A stretch of 64,000 bases of DNA from Clostridiales bacterium (GTDB lineage: Bacteria; Bacillota; Clostridia; Peptostreptococcales; Acidaminobacteraceae): contig JAEIOD010000003.1 of assembly GCA_016342415.1 (NCBI GenBank), forward strand, positions 62,001-126,000, read 5' to 3'. Made by a program: the position numbers and the translations under genes. A model generated the notes under the pieces. It was not told where the DNA came from. It saw nothing but the letters and a program-made list of their open reading frames with translations, and searched no databases. This document shows, one piece after another, positions 44,114-53,703 of the stretch; position 1 is the first letter of the stretch, and every line of letters starts with the position of its first letter.

Positions 44114-47100
44114 ATGAATAAGATTAGAAAGATATCGCTAGTTGTTATATTGTTATTAACATGTATCATACCCCCCCTCTATGCAGCAAATAACTTTGAT
44201 ACTGGTACAGTTACCGTTGATTCACAGTGGGATGTAACAGGAGGTAAAACTTTAGAAGATGAAATAACATTTTTATGTGGTGGAAACCTAACCAGTGTGA
44301 CAGCATTAAATGTGAGCGCCGGTGAACTCACCGATACAGATGTGATGTGGATAACAGAAAATCTATCAGAAATGATAACTTTGAACATAACAGGTGATGC
44401 CACGTTTACTTCAGAAACAATTGATGGTGAAGAAGTGATGTTACTGCCAGAAAGAGCTTTTAGCGGCATCTCTGGTAGAGACGTTGAAAATGGTGAAATG
44501 AATCAACTTGTTGATGTAATTATTGATATTGACGACACTGCCATTATTCATTTAAATAAAGAAAACTTTAGTTATTGTGATGAATTAAAAACTATTAATA
44601 TTGTTGAAGCAAGGAAGATTGTCGGTATTGCATGTATGTATCAAAACTCCAAATTGACTGATATTACTTTGGAAAATCTGACTCTAATGGAGTATCCGAC
44701 AAATAGCTTAGGAGCTTTTGAAAATAGTCATGCTCTGGTTTCCGTATCGCTTCCAAAAGTAATAAAAGTGGGTCATAGTGCTTTTGGTGATTGTGGATTA
44801 CTGGAAACAGTAAATCTTCCAGAAGCCACAACCTTTTCGAGTATGGTATTTTCGAGATGTGGTAGTTTAACATCGGTTACATTTGAGAAAGCTGAAACCT
44901 TTGAATCGGATGCCTTTTTCAGTTGTTTAAATCTGACGAGTGTATCACTTCCTAAAACGATTTCTATGGGAAATGAGTCTTTTGAGTCATGTAAAAAATT
45001 AGTTACTGTTGATATGCCATTAGTAACGAGTTTTGGTGAACGAGTATTTTTGGATTGTGAAGCACTTGAATCCATTAGTTTACCTGAACTGACAACTCTT
45101 GGTGCTGGTGGATTTAATAATTGCAAGAAATTAAAAACCGTTGAACTTAAGAAGTTAGTTTCTGTAGGGAACTTTGTATTCCAAGGTTGTTTGTTAGATA
45201 TCACACTAAAACTAAATAATACGCCACCGACACTCGTCAATTTTACAAATACTCCCAAGTTTATTAATTATATAAAAAACGGTATAAGTCCTGAAATCAT
45301 TGCAGAGGATACTACAGCTTATAAAAGTGCTGATGATGGAGATACGGGAGATGAATTATGGTATGGTTGGACCGTTAGACAGCCAATAATAAATAATGCT
45401 CCAACAGTAGCAAATGCAATTTCTGATATGGATTCGGCGACCGTTGGAGTTGAATTCTCATTAGATTTAGCAAACGTATTTACAGATCCTGATGCAGGTG
45501 ATAGTCTCGTTTATTCAACTGATAAAGGAAGTATTACTGGAAGTGTTTTAAATTACACACCAGTTGTGGAAGATGTTGTTGGTACAGCCATTACAATCAC
45601 TGTAACTGCTAAGGATACAAGTGATGCAAGTGTGACTGATGAGTTTGTGATTAATAGTGTTGTAGCGAATCCGACACCGATTAATTTAAGTGAGGTAAGT
45701 GCAAGTGGTGACTACTTTAAAATAGCAATTGGATCTATACAAGATGCAATGGGAACCTTGTATGTTTTAACGGTTCTTGATACAGACAATACGGTTATTG
45801 ATGCAGATTATATAGTCGCAAATGGTACGCCATATGGTCGCATAGCAAATGAATACCGTACAGGAAATCTCCATAGAAGTGCAGGTACTTACAAAGTATA
45901 CTTTGTGGTTCAGGATTTAGCGGGTCAACGTTCCGAAGTCACTGTAATATCTGATGTTGTAATCCCTGAACTATTAACCATCACCACAACTCAGGAAAAT
46001 GTAAGTTCTTTTGGTGGTAGTGACGGTAAAATAATAATTACTGCAAGTGGGAATTTGGTTTACGAGTATACACTCGGTAGTACTTGGCAAGACAGTAATG
46101 TATTTGAAAATTTAAGCGCGGGATCTTATCATGTCAAAGCAAGAGAAAAAGCTGATACAGAGAATCATTCCTTAAATAGTAATATTACAATTACACAACC
46201 GAATAGAAGTATACAAGAAGATAAAGTAACTGAATCAACTGAAAATTCAAATACAAGAGCCATAACGGTTAAAGAAAAAACAGCATTAGAAAAAGCATTG
46301 GAAAAAGTTAAAGATGGTGATGATTTTGTAACTGAATTAAGTGTACAAGTCACAGCTGATAAAAAAGGTGAAGCTGCATTGGCCATACCAAAAGGATTTG
46401 TTGGTAAGAAAGTGGATTTGAAAGTTGAAACTAAAGAAATAAATATTGTGCTTAAAGGTGATATGTTCACTGGAAAAGAAAAAGATGTTAAATTGGTAAT
46501 CAAACCAAAAGATAAGGAAGAACTCGGTTTATCCGAAGAGAATAAAGCACTGATTGGTGATTTGCCGATCTTTGATATTTCAATTACCATCGAGAATAAA
46601 AAGGTGAATTGGTCTTCTGATGAAAACATTGAAATTGATTTTCCATTAAAGAGTAATGGTAGAAAAAATCATAAATTTGTAGCGGTTTATATCAATGAGG
46701 ATGGCGAAGTAGAGGTTTTAAGAGAGAGTTTGTTTAATGGCAACAGTATTGTTTTTTCAACCAAACACTTAAGCCATTACAGTGTCATGTATATTGATAA
46801 AACATTTGATGATAGTACCGATCATTGGGCAAATGAAGCCATTGAAGCATTGGCCTCAAGGTCAATCACTAGTGGTACAAGCGAAAGTACTTTTTCTCCG
46901 GATAAAACACTTACAAGAGCGGAGTTTGTAACTTTGATTACTACTTATTTTAATATAAAAAGTGATCAATCAATAAGTTATTCAGATGTTGATGCATCAA
47001 AGTATTATGCTTTACCTGTAGCAGCAGCAAAAGAGAATGGATTATTGCCAGTAATATATGGAGAAAAATTCAAACCTGATGAGGCGATTACTAGAGAAGA

Positions 47101-47350
47101 CGTGATGTATATTCTTTATAAGACATTACTGATAACAGGAAATGATGTGAGTTTAGAGAATAAAGATTTAGATATTACTCTTTTTACTGATAAATATGAT
47201 CTGTCATACTATGCCGTAGAGGGTGCTGGTTTCCTGGTTTCCAGAGATATAATTCACGGTTATAACAATATGTTGACACCGAATATGACCACTACAAGGG
47301 CTGAAGTAGCGCAAATCTTATACAGTTTAATTCAAAAATTATCTCAGTAG
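44114..47350 (+). CDS. Surface protein with leucine-rich repeats and SLH domains
   Basis: The 1078-residue secreted protein has a signal peptide ending near residue 24 (PLYAANN). BspA-type leucine-rich repeats span about 150-365 (repeating AFxxCxxLxxVxLP). A cadherin-like domain lies near 425-515 (NNAPTVANAISD), followed by beta domains to about 700, a linker and a conserved domain near 720-895. Three SLH repeats (about 900-1078, HWANEAIEALASRSIT) anchor it to secondary wall polymers. LRRs of this group usually bind other proteins or host surfaces; the partner is unknown. It stands alone behind two terminators. Confidence 0.88.
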   Translation: MNKIRKISLVVILLLTCIIPPLYAANNFDTGTVTVDSQWDVTGGKTLEDEITFLCGGNLTSVTALNVSAGELTDTDVMWITENLSEMITLNITGDATFTSETIDGEEVMLLPERAFSGISGRDVENGEMNQLVDVIIDIDDTAIIHLNKENFSYCDELKTINIVEARKIVGIACMYQNSKLTDITLENLTLMEYPTNSLGAFENSHALVSVSLPKVIKVGHSAFGDCGLLETVNLPEATTFSSMVFSRCGSLTSVTFEKAETFESDAFFSCLNLTSVSLPKTISMGNESFESCKKLVTVDMPLVTSFGERVFLDCEALESISLPELTTLGAGGFNNCKKLKTVELKKLVSVGNFVFQGCLLDITLKLNNTPPTLVNFTNTPKFINYIKNGISPEIIAEDTTAYKSADDGDTGDELWYGWTVRQPIINNAPTVANAISDMDSATVGVEFSLDLANVFTDPDAGDSLVYSTDKGSITGSVLNYTPVVEDVVGTAITITVTAKDTSDASVTDEFVINSVVANPTPINLSEVSASGDYFKIAIGSIQDAMGTLYVLTVLDTDNTVIDADYIVANGTPYGRIANEYRTGNLHRSAGTYKVYFVVQDLAGQRSEVTVISDVVIPELLTITTTQENVSSFGGSDGKIIITASGNLVYEYTLGSTWQDSNVFENLSAGSYHVKAREKADTENHSLNSNITITQPNRSIQEDKVTESTENSNTRAITVKEKTALEKALEKVKDGDDFVTELSVQVTADKKGEAALAIPKGFVGKKVDLKVETKEINIVLKGDMFTGKEKDVKLVIKPKDKEELGLSEENKALIGDLPIFDISITIENKKVNWSSDENIEIDFPLKSNGRKNHKFVAVYINEDGEVEVLRESLFNGNSIVFSTKHLSHYSVMYIDKTFDDSTDHWANEAIEALASRSITSGTSESTFSPDKTLTRAEFVTLITTYFNIKSDQSISYSDVDASKYYALPVAAAKENGLLPVIYGEKFKPDEAITREDVMYILYKTLLITGNDVSLENKDLDITLFTDKYDLSYYAVEGAGFLVSRDIIHGYNNMLTPNMTTTRAEVAQILYSLIQKLSQ

Positions 47351-47372
47351 AAACATTTAAAGATAAAACTGA

Positions 47373-47402
47373 TTGATCCGTTCTCCTGAACGGATCAATT
47401 TT
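47373..47402 (+). terminator. Rho-independent terminator
   Basis: TTGATCCGTTC (47373-47383) pairs perfectly with GAACGGATCAA (47388-47398), followed by TTTT. It closes the surface-protein gene. Confidence 0.85.
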
Positions 47403-47534
47403 GTTATATGCTTTGTTTGTATTTGGCTTACACTTTCACACCAAAAGGTATAAGTTTGTATGAATCAAAGTCATCCATAAGGTATAATGAGTTCATGGTA
47501 TAAAGAGCTGTTATAAGTTAATGAAGGAGCACAA

Positions 47535-47738
47535 TTGATTAAGAAAACTCTAAAAAGAATTGGAATTATTGGTGCAATGAAATTGGAGGTAGAACAATTA
47601 ATCAGTCATATGACTATAGATGATACACAAGAAGTCGCGGGAAATATGTATTATAGTGGATGTCTTCATAACCAAGAAATTGTTGTTACATGTGGTGGTG
47701 TTGGTAAAGTCAATGCTGCATCAAAACCCAGATTTTGA
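47535..47738 (+). pseudogene. mtnN: Truncated 5'-methylthioadenosine/SAH nucleosidase gene
   Basis: The 67-codon frame starts with TTG behind AAGGAG. It encodes the first quarter of MTA/SAH nucleosidase: GIIGAMKLEVEQLISHM, an AGNMYYSG strand and IVVTCGGVGKVNAA. After GKVNAA it breaks off into unrelated residues and a stop. The full enzyme has about 230 residues, so the substrate pocket and the catalytic aspartate are missing. The break coincides with the truncated end of a flavodoxin-like gene on the other strand, which points to a deletion joining two genes. Confidence 0.8.
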
Positions 47739-47794
47739 TTGGAAAGTGCTTTAGTTTTTCCTGTTCGACTAAAATAGATAATACTGGTGCTCAT
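47738..47794 (-). pseudogene. Truncated flavodoxin-like gene start
   Basis: On the minus strand an ATG at 47794 lies behind AAGGAGATTTT and encodes SIIYFSRTGKTKALS, which matches the first strand and phosphate-binding loop of flavodoxins. After about 18 residues the family resemblance stops where the truncated MTA/SAH nucleosidase frame ends. The frame runs on into that gene's antisense. It is best read as the 5' stub of a gene whose rest was deleted. Confidence 0.6.
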
Positions 47795-47996
47795 AAAATC
47801 TCCTTGTTAATGTTTATCATGTGAATTTATTTCAAAAAAAAAGTTAATACCTATTTAGGGGATAGGAATTAACTAAAATTATTTATCTGTTATATATATA
47901 TCCTCCGAATAAGATGTTAAACAATTATTATTAGTGGTATTATGACAGTAATAGGTTTTTATTTTATTTTGTAAAAACTAGGATATTGGAGGACGT

Positions 47997-48425
47997 ATGA
48001 TAAGAATATTAACTATAACAGATTATGAAGAAATATATGATTTATGGACAAAAACAGATGGTATGGGGCTTCGTTCGTTAGATGATTCAAAAGAAGGCAT
48101 TAGCAGCTTTTTAAAGAGAAATCCAAATACTAATTTTGTTTGGGAATTGAATGGTGAAATTGTTGGTGTGATATTAAGTGGTCACGATGGCAGAAGGGGT
48201 TATATTTATCATATGGTTGTTGATTGCGAGTATCGAAACAATGGAATAGGGCAGCAAATGGTTGATAAGGTGATTGAAGCTTTGGATGAGGAAGGTATAA
48301 AGAAGGTTGCTCTTGTTGTGTTTAAAAACAATACACTTGGCAATAAGTTTTGGTCTTCCATCGGATTTGAAAAAAGAGACGATCTGATCTATAGAAATAA
48401 AACGATAGACCGTTTAAATATATAA
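47997..48425 (+). CDS. GNAT family N-acetyltransferase
   Basis: The 142-residue enzyme is a compact GNAT domain with YEEIYDLWTKTDGMGLRSLDDS near the start, IYHMVVDCEYRNNGIGQQMVDKV (acetyl-CoA loop RNNGIG) and a C-terminal NKFWSSIGFEKRDD. It resembles the YpeA group. GGAGG lies upstream of the ATG. It is a single gene; the substrate is unknown. Confidence 0.85.
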   Translation: MIRILTITDYEEIYDLWTKTDGMGLRSLDDSKEGISSFLKRNPNTNFVWELNGEIVGVILSGHDGRRGYIYHMVVDCEYRNNGIGQQMVDKVIEALDEEGIKKVALVVFKNNTLGNKFWSSIGFEKRDDLIYRNKTIDRLNI

Positions 48426-48873
48426 TAAAAGGATGTCAGACGGAAACGATAGTTTGATTATTAAAGGTTCGCTTGAATGAAAATACAATTATTATCGGGT
48501 ATGGTAGTGAACATCAAGCCATGAAAAGTGAGATTATATAAATTGTCTTGATATGTTTATAGCATGAATCAGGATATACGACTATTGAAGAGATTCATTA
48601 CTGCTTCTAACAGTCCAAACATAGCGCTTTATGGTTTGTAAATATGAATTTGTAAAAAACCTATTTTTAGTTATTTATTAAATAGAGTCCAAGAAATTGT
48701 AACAATATAAAATATACGATGATTCATTCAAGGCTACTCATTTGAGTAGTCTTTTTATAAAAAAAAATATTAAAGGCTGCTGAAGATTGATATAAACAAT
48801 AAATTCAGGGTATGTATTAAGCAGGAGTATAAATCACTTTGAACTGAATAGGAATTGTGAAAAGGAGGCTCTT
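48426..48873. other. Intergenic region before the PBP gene
   Basis: About 450 bases contain no convincing gene. One hairpin terminator lies at 48730-48756. Short frames in the left half (for example MNQDIRLLKRF near 48560) lack ribosome binding sites and are not called. The remaining part is probably the leader of the PBP gene. Confidence 0.45.
48730..48756 (+). terminator. Rho-independent terminator
   Basis: AAGGCTACTC (48730-48739) pairs with GAGTAGTCTT (48744-48753) with one wobble, followed by TTT. It stands 300 bases after the acetyltransferase gene. Confidence 0.65.
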
Positions 48874-51800
48874 ATGATCTTTAAATCTAATAAACGTATA
48901 AAAGTTGAAGATATTACTGTGCCTCAAGTTGAAGAGCTTTCTGAATCAGCAGTTGAGCAAGTTCCAAAAAAGAAAAAGACTATTTTACATGCTGTTTTTA
49001 GTGTGTTTCATATGGTTTTTTCATTTATAAGAAACACCTTCTTACTCGGATTACTGTTTGTGTTGATAGGAGGTGTATTTGTATGTGCATATGTTCTTGA
49101 TATTGTTTATGATTTACCACCGATAGATCCTTATAGCATCAAAGAAGGATTGACTGAAAATTCGATAATAGTAGACAGTCAAGGTGAATTAATTGAAACT
49201 CTGTATGGTGATTCTGGAATGAGAACCAATATCGATTATGAGGAGATTGGTGTACATCTTATAGATGCAATTGTAGCTATTGAAGATAAAACGTTTTTTG
49301 ATCATAAAGGATTTAATTATGTTAGATTAGCTGGTGCGATTGTTGATGCATATCAGACGGGTGACAGTATAAAAGGAACATCTACTATTACACAACAACT
49401 TGCTAAAAATGTATATCTGACTAATGAAAGAGCTATTGAACGGAAAGTAAAAGAAGCATATTATGCAATGTTTTTAGAACGTTCTCTTACTAAAGAACAG
49501 ATATTAGAGGCATACTTGAATAAAATTTCATTAGGTATGCAGGCTAACGGTGTGGCTTCAGCATCAAGAATCTATTTTTCAAAAGAAGCAAGTGAATTGA
49601 ACTTGATAGAATCAGCCATTATTGCAGGTATTCCCAAAGCGCCAAGTCGGTATGCACCGATGAAACGTATTACAAAAGAACAGGTTAGAGAAGATCATAT
49701 AATTATAGATGAAACAAATGAAGTTTATACATTGGTGTTTAATCCCGTTGCGCAAGAAAGATACAATCAAGTAATTTATCAAATGTATGACAACGATATG
49801 ATTACAGAGGAAGAATACGAATTTGCATATGATCGTGACATATCTGGTTATATTCATCCGGATGTGAATAAAACGAATAATATCACTTCATATTTTGGTG
49901 ATTTAATCAAAGACGATGCAGCAAAAGCTCTAGCGGAAAAGGAAGGCATTACTCGAGAAGCTGCAGAAGCCATGCTTTATAACAACGGTTATATTATCTA
50001 TTCAACGATAGACTTTGAGATGCAAGAGCAGCTTGAAGAAATCTATAATTTCGTAGATTTATCTGAGACTTTTGATGACAATATGTATCTAGCGATTAGA
50101 AAATTTCAGCAGTTGAATGATTTATCCGTAGATGGTGTTGTTGGCATTAATACATTAGATGCAATTGTAGAGCAAACAACTGCTACTGCAGATGAGTTCT
50201 CTTTAGAACGTTACTCCAGATTGATGACTCATGAGGATATTGTTGTTATCAAAAAAGCCCTTTTAGAACTTGGATTATTGACTAATGAAGCGTTATTTCC
50301 AAATGTTGTTGCCATGTTCAATTCAGATAAAAACATTGTGAACGATGAGACTTTAAAAGTAATTCTTCATAAGTACGACAATGTCATCAATGAGGAAAAT
50401 CAACTGATGATAGAAAAAGATGCATACTACTTCGATTCTCAAGATAATTTAGTATTACTTAAAAACAATTTTTTAGATTTTTATCAGCAAACCGATCGAG
50501 TACAAGTGGTGGTGAAACGGTTATTTACCTATGATGAGAACAGTGATAAGCCAAGGTATATTGATGGTAAGAAGTTTACATCTATTTCTGGTTTGTATAT
50601 ATATGAAGGACGAGATGTTCTAATTGATGATGCTTATAAAACAAAAGAAGATGGCAATCTAATTATTGATAGAAGTTTTTTTATCGACTATCCAGATTTT
50701 TTTATACCATCTGAAGATGGTGGTTTATTGATTGATGATAGAAATTATATTGTGAGTAAACATGGAGAAATCCAGCCCCAATCGGCCTTTGTTGTATTAG
50801 ATCATGCCAGTGGGCAGATTAAGGCAATCGTTGGAGGGAGACAATCCTTTGGTCAGAATATCTATAATAGAGCTTTAGTGCCGCATCAACCAGGTTCATC
50901 TATTAAACCTATCGGTACATACACTGTTGCTATAGAAAGTAGAGATTGGACAGCAGCCAGTGTCATTGATGATGTGCCAACTTATCTGAACAAAGATACT
51001 CCTGGTGAAAGATGGCCTGTCAATTGGTATGAAGAGAGTACTTTCAAATACAGAGGTCGTAAGAATCTAAGGCAAGGTATTGAAGATTCCTTAAATGTTG
51101 TTACAGCTAAATTAGCATATAGGTTGGGCGCTCAAAATATCATTGATCATTTGAAAAAACTAGGAATCACAACTATTGTTGAAGAAAAGAGTCAGGATGT
51201 CAATATATCTGCAGTAGCACTTGGTGGTATGACATACGGTATCAGTCCGCTTGAAATGACAGCAGCCTATGCAACGTATGCCAATCAAGGTGTTTATGTA
51301 GAACCTATTTCATTTACAAAAATTACAGATCTATCTGGTCGAATTATTATTGATAATGTACCTGAACGAAAAACTATTATGGAAGAACAAGTGGCGTTTA
51401 TCATTCAAGATATGATGCGTACAGCAGTCACAGTAGGCTATGCAAAGAAAGCTCAAATCAGAGAAAACAATGAAGGCATACCGATAGCAGGTAAGACGGG
51501 TACTACTTCGGATAAAAGAGATGCATTATTCATTGGCTACTCGCCGTATTATACAGCAGCCATATGGTTTGGAAATGATGTGAGGTTAAAAATGGATGAA
51601 GGATCAGGTGCAGCAGCAGAGTTTTGGCAAGTTGTTATGGCTAAGATTCATGAGGATCTTCCAGACAAAGGGTTTGTAGAACCTGAAGGATTGGTCAGAG
51701 CAACAGTAGATAGGGTCTCTGGTAAAATACCATCGTCATTGTCGGCTCTAGATCCTGCAGGTTCTCAGATCTATACTGAAATATTTTTGCCTGGGACCGT

Positions 51801-52287
51801 TCCAACGAGTTATGATGATGCACATGTTCAAGTGACGTTGTGTACAGATTCAAATTTAAAAGCGACAGAGTATTGCCCTAATACAGAAGTGGCTGTGAGA
51901 AGGGTTAGATTGGATCCATATGATTATTCAATAGCAATAGCAGATCAAGCTTATATGGTGCCAAGAGCTTGTGATATTCCGGAACACCAGGGTGTGACAG
52001 TTCATGCAAATCCACAGGTTATTAAAACTTTTGAAGGTGGTGTAGTGAAGTTTATTAGAGGTTACAATTTATTATTAAAAGATGGAAACTTAAAGTTTAT
52101 TCCAGTAGACTCTGTTGTTTCAACTTCTAATTTCAATATCACGTTCCCAAGTGGAGAAGTTGTAAGTGGTAGCTCTTATCAGCTTGAGTACATTACAAAA
52201 CCAGCAACACAGGCAGCTGAACTGCTTAGACGGACCGAAGAATTAGAAGAAAGCGAGGAAACAGAAGAAACCGAAGGAAACGAATAA
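48874..52287 (+). CDS. Class A penicillin-binding protein with inserted peptidoglycan-binding modules
   Basis: The 1137-residue enzyme polymerises and cross-links peptidoglycan. It has a cytoplasmic tail, one membrane helix (about 55-75), a GT51 transglycosylase (95-270, catalytic E137 in AIEDKTFF, GTSTITQQLAKN) and a transpeptidase (about 630-930) with S675 in SSIK, S739-L-N741, and K874-T-G-T. Between them, after the STIDFEMQ strand at 377-384, lies an inserted stretch with a PG_binding_1 module (AIRKFQQLNDLSVDGVVG, about 405-432) and a second degenerate copy (about 455-500). The C-terminal tail is glutamate-rich. AAAGGAGG precedes the ATG. Confidence 0.93.
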   Translation: MIFKSNKRIKVEDITVPQVEELSESAVEQVPKKKKTILHAVFSVFHMVFSFIRNTFLLGLLFVLIGGVFVCAYVLDIVYDLPPIDPYSIKEGLTENSIIVDSQGELIETLYGDSGMRTNIDYEEIGVHLIDAIVAIEDKTFFDHKGFNYVRLAGAIVDAYQTGDSIKGTSTITQQLAKNVYLTNERAIERKVKEAYYAMFLERSLTKEQILEAYLNKISLGMQANGVASASRIYFSKEASELNLIESAIIAGIPKAPSRYAPMKRITKEQVREDHIIIDETNEVYTLVFNPVAQERYNQVIYQMYDNDMITEEEYEFAYDRDISGYIHPDVNKTNNITSYFGDLIKDDAAKALAEKEGITREAAEAMLYNNGYIIYSTIDFEMQEQLEEIYNFVDLSETFDDNMYLAIRKFQQLNDLSVDGVVGINTLDAIVEQTTATADEFSLERYSRLMTHEDIVVIKKALLELGLLTNEALFPNVVAMFNSDKNIVNDETLKVILHKYDNVINEENQLMIEKDAYYFDSQDNLVLLKNNFLDFYQQTDRVQVVVKRLFTYDENSDKPRYIDGKKFTSISGLYIYEGRDVLIDDAYKTKEDGNLIIDRSFFIDYPDFFIPSEDGGLLIDDRNYIVSKHGEIQPQSAFVVLDHASGQIKAIVGGRQSFGQNIYNRALVPHQPGSSIKPIGTYTVAIESRDWTAASVIDDVPTYLNKDTPGERWPVNWYEESTFKYRGRKNLRQGIEDSLNVVTAKLAYRLGAQNIIDHLKKLGITTIVEEKSQDVNISAVALGGMTYGISPLEMTAAYATYANQGVYVEPISFTKITDLSGRIIIDNVPERKTIMEEQVAFIIQDMMRTAVTVGYAKKAQIRENNEGIPIAGKTGTTSDKRDALFIGYSPYYTAAIWFGNDVRLKMDEGSGAAAEFWQVVMAKIHEDLPDKGFVEPEGLVRATVDRVSGKIPSSLSALDPAGSQIYTEIFLPGTVPTSYDDAHVQVTLCTDSNLKATEYCPNTEVAVRRVRLDPYDYSIAIADQAYMVPRACDIPEHQGVTVHANPQVIKTFEGGVVKFIRGYNLLLKDGNLKFIPVDSVVSTSNFNITFPSGEVVSGSSYQLEYITKPATQAAELLRRTEELEESEETEETEGNE

Positions 52288-52301
52288 AAGATGTTACTTT
52301 G

Positions 52302-52326
52302 AAACTGCTTTTTAGCAGTTTTTTTG
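52302..52326 (+). terminator. Rho-independent terminator
   Basis: AAACTGCT (52302-52309) pairs with AGCAGTTT (52314-52321) and runs into a T-tract. It closes the PBP gene. Confidence 0.82.
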
Positions 52327-52415
52327 TATGATAATAGTCGAAAGTGTACCTATCTTATCTTTGTTCTGATACACTAATCATAACAAGTTATAAAAGAAGA
52401 TTCGAAAGGATAGAG

Positions 52416-53177
52416 ATGAATAGACAACAGGAACTGATAACCTTTTTAATAGAGGAACTGAAAACATATAATGGTGTAAAATCACTTTTTTTAAAGGGAT
52501 CGCTTGCAAATGATACTGGAGATGAATATTCAGATGTTGATTTTTACATTTTGGTAGATGAAGCACATTACGATGAGTTGCTGGATAGAAGAGAAACAGT
52601 GGTTAAGAAGTTTAAACCGATTGTCTATCAGTCGCATGTCAATTTTGGACAACCTCAAGTAATCGTTATATACGACAATAACCTTCATCTGGATTTATAT
52701 GTTATAAAAGATATCCCATTAAATGGTCTAGATTCTATTGAAGTATTGTATGATCCTGATGATTTGCTAATCAACTATCGAAAAGAAGTAAGAAAAGATG
52801 ATAATAAGCTTATTATTGAACATTTGTCAGATGTAATTTATACTTTCCATGAATTGGATATAGCCATTAAAAGAAAAGATGATCTATGGGCGATGAGGCT
52901 TGTAAGTCATATGATGGCAGATCTAAGTCTTGTTCTATGTACCATGTATGAACTTGAAAAACCAGTATTACATATGAAAGGTATATATCATAAATTGCCA
53001 AAGGAACTAAAAGTTAAAGTAGATGAGATATTAGAAAGCATGACTCCGAAACATCTAATGAGTTGTATTGATAAAGTAATCCTTCTTACTGATGAAATAA
53101 TATCATCACGACCGAATGAAGTAAAAGAGCGATTAGATACGACTTATTTTAATTTTGTTAAGACAGAAGTATTTTAA
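52416..53177 (+). CDS. Nucleotidyltransferase-domain protein
   Basis: The 253-residue protein has a polymerase-beta-type active site: LKGSLANDTGDEYSDVDFYIL (residues 25-45), with GS and the DVD metal ligands, then a third acidic residue in LHLDLYVI. A helical C-terminal domain of about 130 residues resembles that of aminoglycoside or DUF4037-like nucleotidyltransferases. The ATG at 52416 lies behind AAAGGATAGAG. The substrate is not known. It may be co-transcribed with the small membrane protein gene that follows. Confidence 0.82.
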   Translation: MNRQQELITFLIEELKTYNGVKSLFLKGSLANDTGDEYSDVDFYILVDEAHYDELLDRRETVVKKFKPIVYQSHVNFGQPQVIVIYDNNLHLDLYVIKDIPLNGLDSIEVLYDPDDLLINYRKEVRKDDNKLIIEHLSDVIYTFHELDIAIKRKDDLWAMRLVSHMMADLSLVLCTMYELEKPVLHMKGIYHKLPKELKVKVDEILESMTPKHLMSCIDKVILLTDEIISSRPNEVKERLDTTYFNFVKTEVF

Positions 53178-53191
53178 AGAAAGGACTATAA

Positions 53192-53584
53192 ATGGAAAAG
53201 AAACCTTTTAAAAAGGTATATGTACTAGGTTTAGTGGGAGCAATTTTATGGAGTATGACTGTATTATTACGAGATACTTCTATTGTAAACAATTCAATTA
53301 TCAAACAGATTTTGTTTGTTACACCTAATATAGGAGCATCTTTAGTAGTATTTTATTTGATTGACAAGTATTACTCTGTGATTACTAAAAAAGACTATAC
53401 TTTAAAAATGAGTTTAATTACTTTAGGAATGATTCTTTTCTTAGCAATAGGCTCTGAAATTTATCATGATCTGTTTTTAAATGCACCTTATGACATTGCT
53501 GATATTCTAGCAACTGTGATTACAGTGGTGATTCTTGGGTTAATTGTTGTAAAAGACTCGAAGAAGGCAATTGATGATAAATAG
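53192..53584 (+). CDS. Four-helix membrane protein of unknown function
   Basis: The 130-residue protein has hydrophobic helices at about 9-25, 38-58, 70-88 and 100-118, with positively charged loops inside. AAAGAAAGGAC precedes the ATG. It lies 15 bases after the nucleotidyltransferase gene. The family is not recognised. Confidence 0.65.
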   Translation: MEKKPFKKVYVLGLVGAILWSMTVLLRDTSIVNNSIIKQILFVTPNIGASLVVFYLIDKYYSVITKKDYTLKMSLITLGMILFLAIGSEIYHDLFLNAPYDIADILATVITVVILGLIVVKDSKKAIDDK

Positions 53585-53703
53585 TAATAAACAGTTAAGG
53601 ATTTAATCCTAATGTATGTGTTATGGTAAAAGAGATAAATAATTAATAACGGATAGGATTATGAATCTGTTTCACTTTAATGATAAAAATATTGGAGAAG
53701 AAT

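Noticed and set aside
44773..45258. Antisense 161-codon ORF opposite the leucine-rich repeats.
   Set aside because: It is a shadow of the repeat codons in the plus-strand gene.
46165..46629. Antisense 154-codon ORF over the surface-protein gene.
   Set aside because: It lies opposite a well-supported gene, is serine/phenylalanine-rich in the way of antisense frames, and has no ribosome binding site.
48540..48640. Short frames with MNQDIRLLKRF and YGSEHQAMK.
   Set aside because: No ribosome binding site and fewer than 30 codons each.
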